A stretch of DNA of 64,000 bases from Acidobacteriota bacterium (GTDB lineage Bacteria; Acidobacteriota; Terriglobia; Bryobacterales; Bryobacteraceae), in contig JAFKEE010000060.1 in the NCBI GenBank assembly GCA_017307505.1, positions 1 to 64,000 on the forward strand, written 5' to 3'. This document shows, piece by piece, positions 43,949-53,996 of the stretch (the stretch's first letter is position 1; each line of letters begins with the position of its first letter). The translations under genes were made by a program, and so were the position numbers. The notes below the pieces were generated by a model. That model was given only the letters and a program-made list of their open reading frames with translations, was not told the origin of the DNA and did not search any database.

Positions 43949-46900
43949 ATGACTTTCATCGCAAGGCTCCTTGCGGTAATAGCGTTCCTAACCACACTCG
44001 CCGGCGTCCTGCCCGCGCAGTCCATCTACTCGACGCTCACGGGGGTCGTTACGGACCCATCAGAGGGATTGGTCGTCAATGCGACAGTCAAACTGCGCGA
44101 CGAACGATCCGGCTCGCTTCGAGAAACTGTCACAAATGGTCAAGGTTATTTCACATTCGCGTCGGTTCCCGTTGGAACCTACGAACTGACTGTGGAATCG
44201 CCGGGCTTCGTCACTTATAAGGAAACCGGCATTGCCCTTGGCGGCGGTGAACGGCGAAACATCAACATCACTCTGAAGTTGGGGAGTACGGCGGAAACCG
44301 TGATTGTCACAGGCACCTCCGAACTTCTGGTGCCAGTCGACTCCGGCGAGAAATCCACGACGCTGAATACCAAGCAGCTCGAGAATTTCGTGCAGGTGGG
44401 CAACAACGCCGCCGAGTTCATCAAGATGATGCCGGGCTTCGGCATTCAGAACGGCATTTCCAATGGTGCTAACTACAGCGGCCAGACCATGGGCATCAAC
44501 GCCAACGGCAACGCCGGCAGCCAGAGCCCATTGAATAACGCCTACGCTTACAACGGACTACCCAGCAACACTCTCGACATCACGGCGGACGGAGCGCACG
44601 TCTCCGACCCGGGCTGCAACTGCGATACCCCTGTGAATCCCAACTCGGACATGATCGGTGAGTTCAAGATCACGATGTCCAACTTCAGCGCCGAGAACCA
44701 GAAGGGGCCGGCGGTGATCAGCTCGGTGGCGAAGTCGGGCGGCACGGCTTTCCACGGATCGGGCTTCATGTATGCCCGTCATTACGCGCTGAACTCGAAC
44801 GACTGGTTGAACAACCAGAGTTCTAAACCGAGACCACAGAATAAGTACTACTATCCTGGTTTCACGATTGGGGGCCCGGTGATTTTCCCCGGCACCAATT
44901 TCAACAAGGACCGGAGCAAGCTGTTCTTCTTCACGGGCTACCAATACTTTTACCAGGTGCTGGATACCGGACTGCTCCAGGCCGCGGTGCCGACGGAAGG
45001 CATGATCAACGGCAACTTCTCTCCGGCGGAACTGGCCAAGTTGGGAACGACGACGGCATCCGGATCCGCGCCCGGGCAGATCAACGCGCGCAATCTGGCA
45101 TTGTATCCGGGAGGCATCATTCCCGCCTCCGCCATCGACACCAGCATGCAGGCCCTGATGAAGCTTTACCCGAAGCCGAATTCGAATCCCAACGCGACGG
45201 GCGGCTACAACTGGACTGACGACCTGCTGTTCAACCAGAACAATCACCAGTGGATGTCGCGTGTGGACTACAACATTAGCGACAACACCAAGATGTTCGT
45301 ACGCTACAACATGCAGCGGGAGGTGCAACGGTTCCCGATCCAGGTCTGGGCCAACACCACGACGCAGCAGTTGCCTTATCCTACGCAGGTACTGGGGAAC
45401 AACCGGTCCGATTCCGTCACCGCGTCCCTCACGCACGTCTTCAGCCCGAGCATGACGAACGAGTTCGTTTTCGGCTACACCTTCATTGGCTTCCCCAATG
45501 TCTTTGAAGATCCCTCGAAGGTGGATCCTGCCAAAGTGGGGTTCACGGAAAAGCTGCTCTACAAGAACGCCGTTGCTCAAATTCCGAACCTTGTCGGTGG
45601 GGTCGAGGCGGCTCGAATCCAGAATTACGGCGGCTTTGAGGTGGGCGGTCCTTCCGCGGGATTGTACGCAAACAAATGGATGCCCAGTTTCAGCGACACC
45701 ATGACAAAGGTTTGGGGCCGGCACACCTTCAAGGGCGGCATATTTTGGGAGTACATCCGGAACGCGCAGCCGGCCAGCAGCAACGCCCACGGACAGTTGA
45801 CGTTCAACAACGGCAATTCCAACACCCTGGGCAATGAATACGCAGACATGCTGGTGGGCAATTTGAACAGCTTCAACCAGTACTCGTTCAACAGGGTAAA
45901 TGACATTGCCTACAAGACGTGGGAAGGCTTCCTCCAGGATTCCTGGAAGGTAAACAAGCGCCTCACGCTGGAACTCGGCGTCCGCATCACGCACTTCACG
46001 CCGTGGGTGGATCGGCTCGGCTACGGGTTCTCCATCTTCGACTACACGAAGTACAACTCCAGTTGCACACCCACGCAATACTGCGGGTTCATCTGGAACA
46101 AGCGCGATTCCAACGTGCCCCTGGGCGGTTTCCCAACGAGGAGCGCCTACTACCAACCCCGCTTCGGCATGGCCTATGATGTCTTCGGCAACGGGAGCAC
46201 TGTCTTGCGCGGAGGCTGGGGCATGTACTACTTCCACTCGGGGCAGTTCACTACCGGGTTGGATGTGGCCGCGGGCGTGGAGACCATTACGCTGAGCAAC
46301 AACCAAGGCATCGGCGAGTCGCCTTATGTCGCCAGCCCGACATCCAATGCCAAGCCGCTGATGGTCAGGGATCTCGGCACGATGAACTTCTCGAGCGCCG
46401 CTCTCTCGCCCGGTGCGGTGGACAGCAAGGATGACCGGCAGCCGCTCACGAAGAGTTACAGCTTCACGATCGCCCAGCGCATGCCGTGGTCGAGCCTTCT
46501 CGAACTGGCTTATGTGGGCAATGAAAGCACGGAACTAGCGTACACGGGCGGTCCGGCCAGCAGCCTCAATCTTGTCCCTGTGGGCGCCATGCTTTCCTCT
46601 GCCAATGGGGGCGTCGACCCCAACTCACTAGTCGCCAATAACTTCCGTCCTCTCAAAGGATTCTCGGATGTGAATCTGGCGACCCATGGCACCTACGCCA
46701 ACTACAATGCCCTCCAGGCCACCTGGGGGCGCACCCGCGGCCGCTATATGTTGAACCTCAACTACACATTCTCCAAGGCGTTGGGGATCATCAGTTCCAC
46801 ATATGACCCGTTCAACATGAGGAACAACTACGGAGTCCAGGCGAGTAATCGGACTCACATCTTCAATGCGGCCTACTCGGTCGAGTTGGGCAGTTTCACG

Positions 46901-47461
46901 AAGAACAGGGTCGCGGGCAGCGTGGTCAATGGCTGGCAGGTCTCAGGCTTGATCCAACTTCAAAGCGGCGCGAACCTCACCAGCAACCGGGGTAACAACT
47001 TCGGTATGAATACAAACAGCTACAAGATCCCAGGTACGGCCTATAACGTCAGCAACACTTCTTTGCTCGGCACCCCGAGCATCCAGTTGCGGCCGCTGGT
47101 CACCTGTGATCCGACCTCCGGTTTGGCTGAGCATCAGTACATTAATCAGAACTGCTTCGCCATGCCGACGCACATCGGTGAGAATGGGCCCACCACTCTC
47201 CCCGTCATCTACGGGCCCGCATTCTTCAATGCCGACCTGGGGCTCTTCAAGAATGTCGATATCCGGGAAGGGAAGCGGCTTCAGTTCCGGGCCAACGCTT
47301 ACAACTTCCTCAATCATCCACTCTGGTCGTTCCCCGGGACGGCTAACCTGACACTTGGCTTCAGTGGCAGCACTGGGCTTCTCAATACCCCGCTCTTCGG
47401 GTATGCCACACAGAAGCAGGGCCGCCGCACAATCCAGTTGGCGGTGAAGTTCATCTTCTGA
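43949..47461 (+). CDS. TonB-dependent receptor, Oar-type
   Basis: 1170 residues; GGGAG precedes the ATG. Signal peptide 1-23 (ending LPAQS), carboxypeptidase-like regulatory domain about 28-115 (STLTGVVTDPSEGLVVNATV), plug about 120-275 and barrel to the final Phe (VKFIF). The plug contains LDITADGAHVSDPGCNCDTP, with a Cys pair not present in the receptor at 29225, and GEFKITMSNFSAENQKGPAV. TonB boxes are hard to see, as usual in this group. It converges with the CRTAC1-TPR operon across a shared hairpin. A role in uptake of a polymer-derived solute is inferred from the family. Confidence 0.92.
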   Translation: MTFIARLLAVIAFLTTLAGVLPAQSIYSTLTGVVTDPSEGLVVNATVKLRDERSGSLRETVTNGQGYFTFASVPVGTYELTVESPGFVTYKETGIALGGGERRNINITLKLGSTAETVIVTGTSELLVPVDSGEKSTTLNTKQLENFVQVGNNAAEFIKMMPGFGIQNGISNGANYSGQTMGINANGNAGSQSPLNNAYAYNGLPSNTLDITADGAHVSDPGCNCDTPVNPNSDMIGEFKITMSNFSAENQKGPAVISSVAKSGGTAFHGSGFMYARHYALNSNDWLNNQSSKPRPQNKYYYPGFTIGGPVIFPGTNFNKDRSKLFFFTGYQYFYQVLDTGLLQAAVPTEGMINGNFSPAELAKLGTTTASGSAPGQINARNLALYPGGIIPASAIDTSMQALMKLYPKPNSNPNATGGYNWTDDLLFNQNNHQWMSRVDYNISDNTKMFVRYNMQREVQRFPIQVWANTTTQQLPYPTQVLGNNRSDSVTASLTHVFSPSMTNEFVFGYTFIGFPNVFEDPSKVDPAKVGFTEKLLYKNAVAQIPNLVGGVEAARIQNYGGFEVGGPSAGLYANKWMPSFSDTMTKVWGRHTFKGGIFWEYIRNAQPASSNAHGQLTFNNGNSNTLGNEYADMLVGNLNSFNQYSFNRVNDIAYKTWEGFLQDSWKVNKRLTLELGVRITHFTPWVDRLGYGFSIFDYTKYNSSCTPTQYCGFIWNKRDSNVPLGGFPTRSAYYQPRFGMAYDVFGNGSTVLRGGWGMYYFHSGQFTTGLDVAAGVETITLSNNQGIGESPYVASPTSNAKPLMVRDLGTMNFSSAALSPGAVDSKDDRQPLTKSYSFTIAQRMPWSSLLELAYVGNESTELAYTGGPASSLNLVPVGAMLSSANGGVDPNSLVANNFRPLKGFSDVNLATHGTYANYNALQATWGRTRGRYMLNLNYTFSKALGIISSTYDPFNMRNNYGVQASNRTHIFNAAYSVELGSFTKNRVAGSVVNGWQVSGLIQLQSGANLTSNRGNNFGMNTNSYKIPGTAYNVSNTSLLGTPSIQLRPLVTCDPTSGLAEHQYINQNCFAMPTHIGENGPTTLPVIYGPAFFNADLGLFKNVDIREGKRLQFRANAYNFLNHPLWSFPGTANLTLGFSGSTGLLNTPLFGYATQKQGRRTIQLAVKFIF

Positions 47462-47467
47462 CCGTCG

Positions 47468-47497
47468 GGGTGGGCAGGTTTTTGAGCCTGCCCACCC
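47468..47497. terminator. Shared bidirectional terminator
   Basis: Perfect 11-bp stem GGGTGGGCAGG/CCTGCCCACCC with an eight-base loop containing TTTTT. It fills the 36 bases between two convergent stop codons. The right arm touches the stop of the CRTAC1 gene. Confidence 0.8.
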
Positions 47498-49165
47498 TCA
47501 CTTCAAGGCTTCTTCAATCACCAGTTGCTGGTCAGGCGGAACGTTTCTGAGGGTTTGGTGAACGCCGCTGGGCCACGCAATCTCGACAGCTGAGATCTTC
47601 GTATCCCGCCCCAGTCCAAAGTGCACCCGCTTGTCGCTCGACGACATGAAGCCCGTACTGACGGCGACATGGTTGTAGAGGCTCCGGCCCGAGCCCGTCG
47701 TCAGCTTGACCTTTGCTCCGATCGCATCGCGTGCGCTCTTATGCCCGATCAGGTTTAGCATCAGCCAGTGGTTTCCCGTATCGGCGGTATTTCTAAGTAT
47801 CCGCGGCGTCTCGTTCAGTGACGTCGTCACGATATCCAGGGCGCCGTCATTGTTCAGGTCGCCAAACGCCGACCCGCGCTGGTAGCCCTTCCTCAGGAAT
47901 CCCTTGCCCATCTCTTCCGAAACATCCGCGAACGACTTGCCGTCGACGTTCTCGAACATCGTGTCGTGCTGCGGAGACTTCGGGCTCATCATGTCCACGT
48001 CGCCGTTGGCCGAGTAGATGTCCTTCCAGCCGTCATTGTTGTAGTCGATGAAACCAGTGCTCCAGCCGGAATACGCCATGCTTAGTTTCTGGATCCTGGA
48101 GATCGACGAATAGTACTCGAACATGTCGCCGCGGTTCCGCAGGAGCTGCCAGATCTGGCCCATCAGGTTGTTGTAGAAGATGTCGACCTTGCCGTCGTTG
48201 TTGAAGTCCTTTGCGTCCGACCCCATCGACGAGCCCACGTGCGCATTCTCGTTGTAGGCCACTCCGAGCGCCAGGCCTTGCTCTTCGAAGGTGCCGTTCT
48301 TCCGGTTGAGGAAAATGGAATTGGGCTCCGTGTCGTTGGCGATGAACACGTCCATCCACCCGTCGTCGTTGAAGTCGGCGACGGAGACGCCCATGCCCTT
48401 GCCCGGCGCCGCCGCGAAGCCCGATTTCTCTGTTACATCCGCGAACTTGCCTCCGCCCAGATTCCGGTACAGGCGATGCGGCACGCTGGGGTAGCGTCGA
48501 GGATCACAGTAGTAATCGCGGTCGCTCATCATGCAGCGGGCGTCGGTCTTCGGGCTCCACAAGGTGTAGTTGGAGACGATCAGATCGAGCAGTCCGTCGT
48601 TGTCGGAATCGAACCAGGCGGCGGCGATGCTCAGCGTGTTGGGGGGCTTGCCGCCGATACCGGAAGACGCGGTCACATCGGTGAAGGTGCCGTTTCCGTT
48701 GTTGTGGTACAACGCATTCCGGCCGATGCTGCACAGGAACAGGTCCTCGAAGCCGTCGTTGTCGAAGTCGCCCACGGCCACTCCGAAATTGAAATCCAGG
48801 TCCGCGCCGGCAAGGCCGGACTTGGCCGTAACGTCCTCAAAGGTACCGTCCTTCTTCTGATGCAGCAGGCAGTTATAAAACGATGGGTCCTTCTTCTTTA
48901 GTTCAGGCAGGCTCGCGCCATTGGTGAAGAAGATGTCGAGCCGGCCGTCGTTGTCGAAGTCGAAGACGGCGACACCGCCGCACATCGGCTGCGGGAAGTA
49001 CTTGCGGCCCGCGAAGCTGTTGTTCGAGACGTACTGGATGGCTGAACGCGGCGCCTCATCCACGAAGCCGGGCCGGCGCACGGGCTGCTGCGACTGTGCG
49101 ACCCCCAGAAAGACCAGCAGGATGCTGCTCGCCATAGCGCCCAGTGCCAGCAGCCCGGACTTCAT
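47498..49165 (-). CDS. Secreted CRTAC1-family protein (VCBS/FG-GAP repeats, ASPIC/UnbV domain)
   Basis: 555 residues with a signal peptide (about 1-26). Six or more FG-GAP/VCBS repeats carry Ca2+-binding loops: VFDFDNDGRLDIFFTNG, GDFDNDGFEDLFLC, ADFNDDGWMDVFIAND, DFNNDGKVDIFYNN, GDLNNDGALDIVTTS. The C-terminal ASPIC/UnbV domain spans about 470-550 (HWLMLNLIGHKSARDAIGAK, then FGLGRDTKISAVEIAWPSG). The family is extracytoplasmic and probably binds surfaces or proteins; enzymatic activity is not established. GGGAGAAG lies five bases before the ATG. It overlaps the stop of the upstream TPR gene by four bases. Confidence 0.92.
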   Translation of the reverse strand: MKSGLLALGAMASSILLVFLGVAQSQQPVRRPGFVDEAPRSAIQYVSNNSFAGRKYFPQPMCGGVAVFDFDNDGRLDIFFTNGASLPELKKKDPSFYNCLLHQKKDGTFEDVTAKSGLAGADLDFNFGVAVGDFDNDGFEDLFLCSIGRNALYHNNGNGTFTDVTASSGIGGKPPNTLSIAAAWFDSDNDGLLDLIVSNYTLWSPKTDARCMMSDRDYYCDPRRYPSVPHRLYRNLGGGKFADVTEKSGFAAAPGKGMGVSVADFNDDGWMDVFIANDTEPNSIFLNRKNGTFEEQGLALGVAYNENAHVGSSMGSDAKDFNNDGKVDIFYNNLMGQIWQLLRNRGDMFEYYSSISRIQKLSMAYSGWSTGFIDYNNDGWKDIYSANGDVDMMSPKSPQHDTMFENVDGKSFADVSEEMGKGFLRKGYQRGSAFGDLNNDGALDIVTTSLNETPRILRNTADTGNHWLMLNLIGHKSARDAIGAKVKLTTGSGRSLYNHVAVSTGFMSSSDKRVHFGLGRDTKISAVEIAWPSGVHQTLRNVPPDQQLVIEEALK

Positions 49166-50277
49166 TCGAACTTCTCCCCGTTGTCCTGGCTGCGTTGCTC
49201 CAGCGTCAACTTCTGCGCCAGTGCTTTCTCTCGATCCCCGTCGGCCTTCCGTTTCAGGCGGTAGTAGGCGGTGGCCAGCGCTATGTGGGCCTCCACGAAA
49301 CCGGGCGATTGCCGGACGATCGCTTCGAGCCCCAGACGCGCTTCTTCCAAACGGCCGGCCGCGAGGTTCAGCGCCGCCATCTGAAACTTCGCACGAGGCT
49401 CGCCAGGCCGCACCAGCAGCGCCCGGTCGAGCAGCTTGCGCGAGCCGTCATAGTCCTGGTCCAGCTTGAGCAGCACCGCCAGTTGCAGGTTCGATTCGAA
49501 GTCTGTCGGATTCAGCGTCAGTTCCTTGGTGAAGGCCACCCGGGCGGCGGCCGTATCGCCGGTCTGGATATGAGCCCGACCCAGGTAGGAGTGGACGTCC
49601 GGAAGCTGAGGATTCAGCTCCGCTGCCTTTTCCAGATCACCAATGGCCGCTTCCCACTCCGAGGCATTCATCTTCGCCGTGCCCAGCAACAGGCGTGCTT
49701 CGGCCGAATCGCCTTTGCGCAGGATCCTATCGATTACTCGCTGCCCGCGGTCCACCTGCTTGTCCCGCAGCAGGGCAGTGCCCAGCAGATAGGCGATAGC
49801 CAGGTCGCTCTGATCCTGCTGCTCCACGGGTGCGAGCAGTTCGATGACTTTACGGTCTTCGCCACGGCGCAACCGGCAGTCGGCCAGCAGTAGCAACACC
49901 TGCCGGTCCGCCGGACGCTCGCGATGCAGGTCTGTCAACACCGTTGCTGCTTCGGAGACCTGCCCGAGCTTATACTGCGCCAGGGCCAGATTCAGCCGGA
50001 TCCCGGGATCGCCCGGCCGCCGCTTCAGGGCCTCCCGGTACTCCACAATCGCCTCGGAATAACGCCCGGTTCTGGCCAGCGCCGCACCCAGGTTCGAGCG
50101 CGCCTCCACAGCCTCCGGCCTGGATTTCAGATAAGCGCGATAGAACGGAAGGGCCCGCTCGACTTCGCCCGACTGGTGCAGTGTCACGGCCTGGCGCAGA
50201 TTCCTCTCCGGATCCTCCTGGCCGCTCGCCGCGCGGCACAACAGGATGAAGGCCAATACAGCGGAGTGGGAGGCCAT
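49162..50277 (-). CDS. Secreted TPR protein
   Basis: 371 residues with a short signal peptide (1-19, ending ASG). The rest is a run of about nine tetratricopeptide repeats, e.g. LHQSGEVERALPFYRAYLK, RTGRYSEAIVEYREALKRRP and LGRAHIQTGDTAAARVAF. It is probably a scaffold. Its stop overlaps the CRTAC1 start as ATGA, so the two are translated together and may act as a pair at the outer face of the cell. Such pairs recur in acidobacterial genomes near TonB receptors. Confidence 0.85.
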   Translation of the reverse strand: MASHSAVLAFILLCRAASGQEDPERNLRQAVTLHQSGEVERALPFYRAYLKSRPEAVEARSNLGAALARTGRYSEAIVEYREALKRRPGDPGIRLNLALAQYKLGQVSEAATVLTDLHRERPADRQVLLLLADCRLRRGEDRKVIELLAPVEQQDQSDLAIAYLLGTALLRDKQVDRGQRVIDRILRKGDSAEARLLLGTAKMNASEWEAAIGDLEKAAELNPQLPDVHSYLGRAHIQTGDTAAARVAFTKELTLNPTDFESNLQLAVLLKLDQDYDGSRKLLDRALLVRPGEPRAKFQMAALNLAAGRLEEARLGLEAIVRQSPGFVEAHIALATAYYRLKRKADGDREKALAQKLTLEQRSQDNGEKFE

Positions 50278-50397
50278 GTGCGTTCAGTGCCAGCATAGAA
50301 CAATCCCGATCCCAGGGGGATCGTTCGCTCAGTAGGCCGGCGCCTCTGCTTGCATCCAGGGCAGTGGTCCAGTCGCTGCCTTCCACCGCAGGTCGGC

Positions 50398-51033
50398 TTA
50401 GGCGGAACCCCGGCAGATGGAGAAGAGAAAATCGACGCCTTGCCCGGCTTTCAGGGCCATATGAATCCACAGGAGGGCATGCTCCTCCTGCATTCGGGAA
50501 GCCGCCAGGCCGCCCAGGTGCAGAGGCTCGAATCCGGTCTCGGCCGCCAGCGCTGAAACCCGTTCCACCGCCGCCGCATCATCTCCCGCAACAAACAATA
50601 CACTGCGGCGCCCTTCGCGCACCGGTTGGGCCATGATGCCGAAGCCCACCGTGTTGAACGCCTTCACGATGCGCACGCCCGGCAGTGCCTGCGCGATCTG
50701 CTGTGCTCCGGAGAGCCCGCCCGGGTGCTCCAGGCCGTCCAGCCGGCCGTTTAGTGGATTCGTGGCATCCACCAGGATCTGGCCATCGTTCAGGGCGCAC
50801 GCCTGTGCTGCCTCCACCGCCGCCACTCCGCCGGGCGTCGCCAGCAACACTACGTCAGCGCCGGACGCGGCTCCGGCTCTGTCCTTGGCCTTCAGGCCGA
50901 GTTCAGCCGCCGCGGCCCGTGACTTCGCGCTGTCAGGATCGCGCAGTCCCAGCACCACCTCATGCCCCAACGCCGACCAGCGGCGCGCGAGCGTTCCGCC
51001 CACATTGCCAGCCCCGATCACTGCGATTTTCAT
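50398..51033 (-). CDS. NADP-dinucleotide-binding reductase (F420/NADP reductase-like family)
   Basis: 211 residues; GGAGAAGAG precedes the ATG. The N-terminal Rossmann fold MKIAVIGAGNVGGTLARRWS with GHEVVLGLRDP indicates NADP preference. VVLLATPGG, ILVDATNPLNG and IVKAFNTVGF are the hallmark blocks of the F420-dependent NADP reductase family (PF03807). Whether it uses F420 cannot be told; many bacterial members act on other substrates. It is divergent from a cupin-AraC regulator 136 bases away, its probable controller. Confidence 0.87.
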   Translation of the reverse strand: MKIAVIGAGNVGGTLARRWSALGHEVVLGLRDPDSAKSRAAAAELGLKAKDRAGAASGADVVLLATPGGVAAVEAAQACALNDGQILVDATNPLNGRLDGLEHPGGLSGAQQIAQALPGVRIVKAFNTVGFGIMAQPVREGRRSVLFVAGDDAAAVERVSALAAETGFEPLHLGGLAASRMQEEHALLWIHMALKAGQGVDFLFSICRGSA

Positions 51034-51169
51034 ATGTTCTCTTCTCCGGATACCGATTTAGGGATGCTGCTCTGGCCGTCTCCGCCTTCCGCCCCAGCAG
51101 AATCGCGGCATGCTCTCCGCGAACGAAGTAACCTGATAGTCAGTTTTCGTCATCTGGGCAGAACTGTAA

Positions 51170-52201
51170 ATGAGCAAGAGTCCGGAAATACCAACCAATC
51201 GTCCTGTTGCCCGGAAGCTTCGCCGGGTTGTGGAGGTCAGCGGGGCCGACGTCCTCACCGATGTACTGAACGGACTGGGCCTCCAATCACGGCTGTTCTG
51301 CCGTTCCCAGTTGCGCGCGCCTTGGGGCATGAGCTTCGACAAGAGCGACCTGGCCCACTTTCACTGGATCGGCCAGGGGCAATGCTGGCTGCACTGCCGC
51401 GGCCATCTGAGGAAGCCGAGACTGTTGCGATCCGGCGATCTGGTGGTGCTGCCGCACGGAGATGCCTACTATCTCTCTGATCAGCCCGGCGGCGAATCGG
51501 TTCCAGTGCTCGACTGGGTGGGTGGCGGCGGAAATACGCGTTGCCGGCTGCTGACCCAGGGCGGTTCCGGCCCGCTCACCTCCATGCTCTGTGGCTCCTT
51601 CAGCTTCGTTCACGAAGGAGTGCCCCTGCTTTCCCTGCTACCGGCCGTGCTCCACCTGCGTGGAGACCGGTCCGAGAACAGGAGCCACCTGGAGCCGCTC
51701 ATGCGGGCCCTGGTGGTGGAGGCGGAAGACGCGCTGCCCGGTTGGGAGACCGTTCTGAGCCGCCTGATGGACATCCTGTTCGTCAGAGTGATCCGTACCT
51801 GGCTCAATGACCAGCCTGCGGATAGCCACTGGCTGGCTGCTCTTAACGACCCGCAGATCCACCGGGCCCTCTCCCTGATGCACGAGACCCCTGAACACCC
51901 CTGGACCCTCCAGTCCCTCAGCCGAAAAGCGGGCCTGTCCCGTTCGCCCTTCGCCGCCCGTTTCGCCCGCCTTGTCGGAGAGCCTCCCCTCACCTATCTC
52001 ACCCGGCTGCGCATGCACCGTGCCGCCCGAGCGCTCCGGCAGCACAAACTCCCACTCGCCGATGCGGCCCGGTTGGCCGGATACAAGTCAGAGATTGCCT
52101 TTGGCAAGGCCTTTCGCCGGATCATCGGAGTCCCGCCCGGCGCCTATCGCCGCAGCACGCCGGCCGCACCAGAGCAGCCTGCTGATCCGGCATTGCTGTA
52201 A
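51170..52201 (+). CDS. AraC-family regulator with N-terminal cupin domain
   Basis: 343 residues. An N-terminal cupin_6-type sensor spans about 20-215 (GRCWLHCRGHLRKPRLLRSG-like strand, GDLVVLPHGDAYYLSD). The C-terminal AraC double helix-turn-helix spans about 230-330 (HPWTLQSLSRKAGLSRSPFAARFARLVGE, in two helices, then LADAARLAGYKSEIAFGKAF and PPGAYRR). Regulators of this type commonly control an adjacent divergent NAD(P)-dependent oxidoreductase, as here. The gene at 61873 has the same layout. Confidence 0.92.
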   Translation: MSKSPEIPTNRPVARKLRRVVEVSGADVLTDVLNGLGLQSRLFCRSQLRAPWGMSFDKSDLAHFHWIGQGQCWLHCRGHLRKPRLLRSGDLVVLPHGDAYYLSDQPGGESVPVLDWVGGGGNTRCRLLTQGGSGPLTSMLCGSFSFVHEGVPLLSLLPAVLHLRGDRSENRSHLEPLMRALVVEAEDALPGWETVLSRLMDILFVRVIRTWLNDQPADSHWLAALNDPQIHRALSLMHETPEHPWTLQSLSRKAGLSRSPFAARFARLVGEPPLTYLTRLRMHRAARALRQHKLPLADAARLAGYKSEIAFGKAFRRIIGVPPGAYRRSTPAAPEQPADPALL

Positions 52202-52328
52202 GTGAGACGGCCCCGCAGGCGCTGCCCGCGCTCTACATTCCCCCTTTGTCTCCCGCCGCCCCCTCACCGCCTCGCTTGGCATAGAATGCGATCACGTCGC
52301 TGCTGCCGCGGCGATGACGGAATCCACA

Positions 52329-53951
52329 ATGAATCTGACTCGTCGATCGTTTCTCCACACAACGGCTGCGGCCGCCGGCCTGGGCCGTGCAGCGGCCGCC
52401 CCGGAGGAACGACCCAATATTCTCCTGATCCTCGCCGACGACATGGGCTTCTCCGACATAGGTTGCTATGGATCGGAGATCGCGACACCCAATCTTGATC
52501 GCCTTGCCGCCCAGGGGGTCCGTTTTACGCAGTTCTACAACTGCGCACGCTGCTGTCCCTCGCGCGCCTCGCTGCTGACAGGGCTTTATCCGCACCAGGC
52601 CGGCATCGGCCACATGGTGGATCAGGCCGGACCGGCGCCTGGCTATGCCAACGACCTCAGTCCCCGCAGTCGCACCATTGCGCAGGTCCTCAAGGCCTCG
52701 GGCTACCAGACCGGTATGTCAGGTAAGTGGCACGTCACGCCCGTCAACCAGTCGCGCCACAACTGGCCGCTGCAACGTGGCTTCGATCGCTACTACGGCA
52801 TCATCCATGGCGCGGCCGACTACTACAACCCGCCCACCCTCACCTTCGGCAATGATCGGATTGAGCCGGAAGGAGATAACTTCTACTTCACCGACGCCAT
52901 CGGCGACTATGCGGTGCGCTTCCTCGACGAGTTCACCCAACGGCCCGAGCCTTTCTTCCTCTACACCGCCTTCACCGCACCCCACTGGCCGCTCCACGCC
53001 CGCCCCGAGGACATCCGCAAGTATGCGGGGCGCTATGACAAGGGTTGGGATGTGCTTCGGCAGACCCGCCACGAGAAACAAATTCAGCTTGGCCTGCTTC
53101 CCAAACGCTGGCCCATCACAGAACGCGACCCTAAAGTGCCTGCGTGGCGCGCTGCCCCGGATCCCGCCTGGCAGGCCCGTCGCATGGAGGTCTACGCCGC
53201 GATGGTCGACCGTCTCGACTACAACATCGGCCGGATCTTCGACAAGCTCAGCGCGACCGGGCGCGATCGCAATACCCTTGTGATGTTCATGTCAGACAAC
53301 GGCGGCTGTGCCGAGGAGGTCCAGCAGAATTGGACGGGCCGCCACATTCCCTCCGGCACACGCGATGGACGCCCGGTGAACGTTGGGAACCGGCCTTCCA
53401 TCATGCCGGGCCCAAAGGATACGTATCAGAGTTACGGCTTGCCCTGGGCCAACGCGAGCAATACCCCGTTCCGCCTCTACAAGCATTGGGTGCACGAAGG
53501 CGGCATCTCCTCCCCGCTTATCGTGCGCTGGCCCGGCCATGTTCCGGCGGCGCCGCGGTTCCACCACACGCCCTCCCACTTCATTGACGTGATGGCGACC
53601 TGCGTGGACGCCGCGCGAGCCCCCTACCCAACGCCCAACGGAGGGGCGGATTCGGCCATTCCATTGGAAGGGCGAAGCCTGCTGCCCGCCGCACCCGGCC
53701 GCGCCGAGCGCAGCCTCTTTTGGGAGCACGAAGGCAACCGGGCGATGCGCCGGGGCCCGTGGAAGCTGGTCGGCAAACATCCCGGCGACTGGGAGCTCTA
53801 CAACATTGACGAAGATCGCACGGAGCTGCGGAACCTGGCTACGTCCGACCCCGGGCGAGTTCGCGACATGGCGGCCGACTGGGGGCGCTGGGCCGACCGG
53901 GTAGGAGTGTTGCCCTGGGACGAGGTCCGGAAGCAGCAGACGCCGCGGTAA
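52329..53951 (+). CDS. Exported sulfatase (arylsulfatase family)
   Basis: 540 residues from the ATG at 52329. A twin-arginine signal MNLTRRSFLHTTAAAAGLG is followed by NILLILADDMGFSDIGCYG, whose Asp37 and Asp38 bind Ca2+. Cys75 in CARCCPSRASLLTG is the C-x-P-x-R site converted to formylglycine by a maturase. GKWHVTP and MSDNGGCAEE are further conserved parts. The length and the SDNGG-x-x-E block fit the type I arylsulfatase A/PAS group. It removes sulfate from sulfated sugars or aryl esters outside the cytoplasm. No maturase gene is in the window. Confidence 0.93.
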   Translation: MNLTRRSFLHTTAAAAGLGRAAAAPEERPNILLILADDMGFSDIGCYGSEIATPNLDRLAAQGVRFTQFYNCARCCPSRASLLTGLYPHQAGIGHMVDQAGPAPGYANDLSPRSRTIAQVLKASGYQTGMSGKWHVTPVNQSRHNWPLQRGFDRYYGIIHGAADYYNPPTLTFGNDRIEPEGDNFYFTDAIGDYAVRFLDEFTQRPEPFFLYTAFTAPHWPLHARPEDIRKYAGRYDKGWDVLRQTRHEKQIQLGLLPKRWPITERDPKVPAWRAAPDPAWQARRMEVYAAMVDRLDYNIGRIFDKLSATGRDRNTLVMFMSDNGGCAEEVQQNWTGRHIPSGTRDGRPVNVGNRPSIMPGPKDTYQSYGLPWANASNTPFRLYKHWVHEGGISSPLIVRWPGHVPAAPRFHHTPSHFIDVMATCVDAARAPYPTPNGGADSAIPLEGRSLLPAAPGRAERSLFWEHEGNRAMRRGPWKLVGKHPGDWELYNIDEDRTELRNLATSDPGRVRDMAADWGRWADRVGVLPWDEVRKQQTPR

Positions 53952-53962
53952 CCGCTGATCGG

Positions 53963-53996
53963 GATTCCGGCCTGAGCCCGGATGCAGGCCGGAATC
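53963..53996 (+). terminator. Hairpin after the sulfatase gene
   Basis: Perfect 12-bp stem GATTCCGGCCTG/CAGGCCGGAATC with a ten-base loop, 11 bases after the sulfatase stop. There is no T-tract, as with other hairpins of this window. Confidence 0.6.

Noticed and set aside
44558-46306. 582-codon minus frame opposite the second TonB receptor
   Set aside because: Same reason: antisense to a convincing gene, no ribosome binding site, no domain.
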